Notes under the pieces: generated by a model
Told to the model about the DNA's origin: nothing
The model's database searches: none
What the model saw: only the letters and a program-made list of their open reading frames with translations
In this document: in pieces, positions 5,598 through 7,841 of the stretch
Layout: every line of letters starts with the position of its first letter
How positions within the stretch are numbered: the first letter of the stretch is position 1
Assembly: GCA_031279575.1 (NCBI GenBank)
Contig: JAITIG010000023.1
Location: 1 to 7,841 of the forward strand
DNA from: Bifidobacteriaceae bacterium
GTDB taxonomy: Bacteria; Actinomycetota; Actinomycetes; Actinomycetales; WQXJ01
DNA length: 7,841 nt
Direction of reading: 5' to 3'
Program-made: the position numbers and the translations under genes

Positions 5598-6644
5598 TCA
5601 GATAAGAGTCAGCGTCAAAGTAGCCGAGTAGTTGCCCGCGGCCACGGTGGCCGGGACGTCCAGCGCCAGCTCGGCGTTGACCGTGGTGGTCACGTCGGTG
5701 CCAGCGGAGGCCTCGCCGGTGGCCAGCGGCTTGTCGGTGGCCAGGCCCGTGCCGATGGCGACGGCCGCCCCCGCCGAACCGGCCCCGCCGACCTTGGCTG
5801 GCGTCCAGCCCAGGTTGGCGGCGGGGATGGTGTCGGTGGTGGAGGTGGAGGCGAAGTCGGAGACCTTGCCGTTCAGCGTCCAATCGGCGGCGCCGGCGTC
5901 GCGGCGGTCGTCATTCACGGTCACGTTGTCCAGCGTGCCGGTGGCGGTCCAGACTTGGCCGGTGGCGCGGGTGGCGGCGCCGGTCAGCGTCGCGGCGCCC
6001 GGCTTGACCGAGATCTTCAACCCGGTTGGCGTGCTCGAGATGGCCGTGGGCACACTCACGTTGATGTCAGACTCGGAGCTGTCATGCACGATAGGCCCGC
6101 CCAGCACATGCCAAGCTCCGCCGGCCTCAACCTCGATCATGATCGAGTAGTAGGGATGCAGCGACGGGTCATAGATTGACTCGACGTCATGGCAGGTGTG
6201 CCGCAGCTCGACTGTTGCACCGTTCTGGTACACCGTGGTCCACGGGAACACCGAAGACGTCAACCTGACACGGTCTCCGGTCCGGTAAACGGATGTCTCG
6301 CCGTCGTTGACACCACCCTGGATTCCGTCGCCGTAGTCGATGTCCTTCCGGATCACGCCGCCCACAGCGGTCAAGCTGACCTTGCCATCGGTGACAGCGT
6401 AGAGACCGGCGCGCTCGCGGAAACCGGCGGGGCAAACTTCGCCCTCGTTGGTCCAGGCCTCTTCCAGCCAGCCAGAGTGGTCAGCAGGGACGATTTGCCC
6501 ACTAGTAGGCGACACCTGCAGGTTGCCGAGCTTCAGCGGATCGTCGTCGGCGAAGGCTGGCTGCGCGGCGACCACGATCGCGGCGGTTGCCACGGCGGTT
6601 GCAGCGATTGACGCCAGGGTTTTCTTTGCGGTTGCGTACATCAT
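5598..6644 (-). CDS. Secreted WxL-domain surface protein, paralogue 1
   Basis: 348 aa from ATG 6644, with AAAGGAG ending 8 nt upstream; a second ATG follows at 6641. The frame is open up to 6875, but that would bury the ribosome binding site and signal peptide and overlap the previous gene. Signal peptide 1-32 (cleavage after AQPAFA). The N-terminal module (about 38-185) has LGNLQVSPTSG, a CPAGFR motif with Cys71, and Cys151 in LRHTC. The joint SESDINVSVP precedes the WxL-type domain (about 205-348): LDNVTVNDDR, W255-T-L-N-G-K-V-S-D-F, NLGWTP and the terminal strand ATLTLTLI. The protein is expected on the cell wall, held non-covalently and possibly through the DUF916 protein encoded downstream. 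It has no LPxTG motif or TM anchor. Its WxL half is close to that of the next gene while its N-terminal half has diverged and is visibly less GC-rich. The function of the N-terminal module is not recognised. Confidence 0.8.
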   Translation of the reverse strand: MMYATAKKTLASIAATAVATAAIVVAAQPAFADDDPLKLGNLQVSPTSGQIVPADHSGWLEEAWTNEGEVCPAGFRERAGLYAVTDGKVSLTAVGGVIRKDIDYGDGIQGGVNDGETSVYRTGDRVRLTSSVFPWTTVYQNGATVELRHTCHDVESIYDPSLHPYYSIMIEVEAGGAWHVLGGPIVHDSSESDINVSVPTAISSTPTGLKISVKPGAATLTGAATRATGQVWTATGTLDNVTVNDDRRDAGAADWTLNGKVSDFASTSTTDTIPAANLGWTPAKVGGAGSAGAAVAIGTGLATDKPLATGEASAGTDVTTTVNAELALDVPATVAAGNYSATLTLTLI

Positions 6645-6652
6645 TTGGTTTG

Positions 6653-6659
6653 CTCCTTT
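6653..6659 (-). promoter_or_regulatory. Ribosome binding site of WxL paralogue 1
   Basis: The minus strand reads AAAGGAG followed by caaaccaa and ATG (6644), an 8-nt spacer. This site decides the start: the reading frame extends another 77 codons upstream without a stop, but only this ATG has a good site and is directly followed by a signal peptide. The 76-nt gap above it, back to the stop of the solute-binding protein gene, otherwise shows only a weak 5-bp inverted repeat. Confidence 0.8.
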
Positions 6660-6720
6660 GTTGTTGAACTGTGGTGGTTTGGTGGATGAAATGAGAGCCT
6701 CAGTTTGGTTGGCTCCCGGC

Positions 6721-7776
6721 CTACAGCGCGGCATAACCGCTCTTATAGGTGGAGGTGTCCCCGCAAGTGGGGATTGTGCCGAAGCCATAGCTGGCAATAA
6801 CCGCGCCGGCCTGGCACACCGAGGACTGCGCCCCGGCGAAGGTGTTTTGGAGCAGAACGTCAGCTGCGGAAACACCGCTCAAACGCGAAGTCTGCACCAC
6901 GTTGTAGACCAACCGCGTGATCGGGAAGGCCGGGTTTTGCGCACCGTCTTCGACCGCTGGGATGGCCCCGTAGAGGTCCTCATCGATTGCGCCGAGTGTC
7001 ACGTCGTTGTCCGAGATGGTATTCGGCACGACGTTGTTGTTTTGAGCGATCCAAGAGGCGACAGAGAATGGCACAATCTCGCCAATCGCGTCTATGCCTG
7101 AACCGTCGTTTTCTTGCACGATGCTCGTGATCCAAGCCACATCGCTCTCAGCCAAACCGATCTGGGCGAGGAAGAAGCTCCTCGTTCCCGAGCCCGATTG
7201 CGGCAACACCGGCACGTAGGCGCGGCTTATTCCGTTCTTGTCGACGAAGCTGGTGCGGGTGCCGTTGTAGATGGCGGTCAAGTCTTCAATGGTCAACGCC
7301 GAGGGCACCGACGACTTCCCGAAGTCGGAGTAGGCGTAGCTCACCGCATCCTTTGCGAACGGGATGTAGGTGAGATCGGTGCCCGCTGTGGAAGGTCCGC
7401 TGGAAGACCGGGCAAAATCCAGTTGGCCGGTGATGTCCACGCCGCCCCAGGTGTAGGTGCCAGTCGGGTTTATCGAGGCGGTTAGGGCCTTGATGCCGTT
7501 CCCGGAGCCGTTGGGCCTGGGGAAGGAGGGCCCGTTTGCCCGGGTCTGAATCTGGGCTGAGCCGATCGCGTCGTACGATCCGATCACGCGGTCGCCTTGA
7601 ACAACGATGGCCGCCGACAGCCCGTCCAACACGTACTGCGTGGTGTCACTCCCGGTGCCGGCCAGTGGCGGGTAGGTCCCGCTGGGCGGATCGGCCAGGG
7701 CCGGCCCACCCGTCAGAGCCAACGCGGCCAAGGCCGCGCCGACTGCGCCTAGGGCGCGTCTGCTACTGCTTTTCAT
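6721..7776 (-). CDS. Secreted PstS-like (type 2 periplasmic-binding fold) solute-binding protein
   Basis: 351 aa from ATG 7776; an adjacent ATG at 7779 is only 1 nt from AGGAGG, so the second is preferred. The Sec signal peptide (1-28, ending GGPALA) has no lipobox Cys, so it is not a lipoprotein, unlike most Gram-positive solute-binding proteins. Family marks: GSDTTQ (42-47), RPNGSG (87-92), LDFARSS (119-125), YIPFAKDAVSYAY (137-149), LTIEDLTAIYNGT and SGSGTR (194-199). These fit the actinobacterial GSDTTQ branch of PstS-like proteins. Compared with E. coli PstS as I recall it, the second Asp of the DFGASD loop is replaced by Ser and the Arg just before SGT by Pro/Gln, so phosphate binding is uncertain. 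Cys321 and Cys338 near the C-terminus may pair. It is the first gene visible in the operon, with a pstB-like ATPase six genes later, and may act as a wall-associated ligand binder. Confidence 0.85.
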   Translation of the reverse strand: MKSSSRRALGAVGAALAALALTGGPALADPPSGTYPPLAGTGSDTTQYVLDGLSAAIVVQGDRVIGSYDAIGSAQIQTRANGPSFPRPNGSGNGIKALTASINPTGTYTWGGVDITGQLDFARSSSGPSTAGTDLTYIPFAKDAVSYAYSDFGKSSVPSALTIEDLTAIYNGTRTSFVDKNGISRAYVPVLPQSGSGTRSFFLAQIGLAESDVAWITSIVQENDGSGIDAIGEIVPFSVASWIAQNNNVVPNTISDNDVTLGAIDEDLYGAIPAVEDGAQNPAFPITRLVYNVVQTSRLSGVSAADVLLQNTFAGAQSSVCQAGAVIASYGFGTIPTCGDTSTYKSGYAAL

Positions 7777-7780
7777 CATC

Positions 7781-7786
7781 CCTCCT
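7781..7786 (-). promoter_or_regulatory. Ribosome binding site of the PstS-like gene
   Basis: The minus strand reads ctatAGGAGGgATGATGAAA. The spacer is 1 nt to the first ATG (7779) and 4 nt to the second (7776), so initiation at the second is more plausible, although both spacings are short. The 62 nt visible upstream of the first ATG (7780-7841) contain no convincing promoter. A 5-bp CGCCC/GGGCG stem with a 4-nt loop lies at 7810-7823. Confidence 0.65.
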
Positions 7787-7841
7787 ATAGGGTTTGATGG
7801 TTGCTCGGACGCCCGGATGGGCGCCCGTCCAGCACCCCCGC

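Noticed and set aside
6695..6715. Possible terminator after the PstS-like gene (GAGCC, 11-nt loop, GGCTC)
   Set aside because: The stem is only 5 bp and is not followed by a U-run; it is likely chance.
6645..6875. Upstream extension of WxL paralogue 1 to 6875
   Set aside because: The extension overlaps the end of the PstS-like gene, and the start at 6644 has an AAAGGAG site followed by a signal peptide.
7785..7790. TATAG-like hexamer as a -10 promoter element
   Set aside because: It overlaps the ribosome binding site directly before the start codon and has no -35 partner; the promoter is probably outside the window or not visible.

Overview
The window looks like chromosomal DNA of a high-GC Gram-positive bacterium (Actinomycetota). 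The basis is its GC-rich, Ala/Gly/Pro-heavy coding sequence, purine-rich Shine-Dalgarno sites, Sec signal peptides ending in A-x-A, and surface-protein families of the actinobacterial style. I cannot name a genus. All seven genes lie on the minus strand, head to tail with short gaps, and read as one operon running from position 7841 toward position 1.

Layout in transcription order: (1) a secreted PstS-type solute-binding protein (7776-6721); (2) and (3) two paralogous secreted proteins, each with a conserved N-terminal module and a C-terminal WxL-type cell-wall-binding domain (6644-5598 and 5377-4280), separated by a 220-nt gap with two strong hairpins; (4) a DUF916/WxL-interacting-protein homologue with a C-terminal membrane anchor (4256-3093); (5) a two-TM protein with an S/T/P-rich stalk and an Ig-like domain (3096-2188); (6) a three-TM sortase-fold protein lacking the His, Cys and Arg of the sortase active site (2191-1088); (7) a PstB-type ABC ATPase with a long Ala/Gly/Pro-rich N-terminal extension, cut by the window edge (1067 to <1). 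Genes 4-5 and 5-6 overlap by GTGA stop/start junctions, and gene 7 follows gene 6 by 20 nt with its own ribosome binding site.

Functionally this resembles a WxL locus (WxL proteins plus a membrane-anchored DUF916 partner), known best from Firmicutes. Here it is bracketed by parts of a phosphate-type ABC importer and carries a degenerate sortase. The simplest inference is a wall-bound surface complex: the WxL proteins bind peptidoglycan and/or the DUF916 protein, the Ig-like protein and pseudosortase form membrane-tethered scaffold parts, and the solute-binding protein and ATPase belong to an importer whose permeases lie outside the window. What it binds or imports is not shown by the sequence. 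No RNA genes, insertion sequences, CRISPR arrays, attachment sites or plus-strand genes were found.
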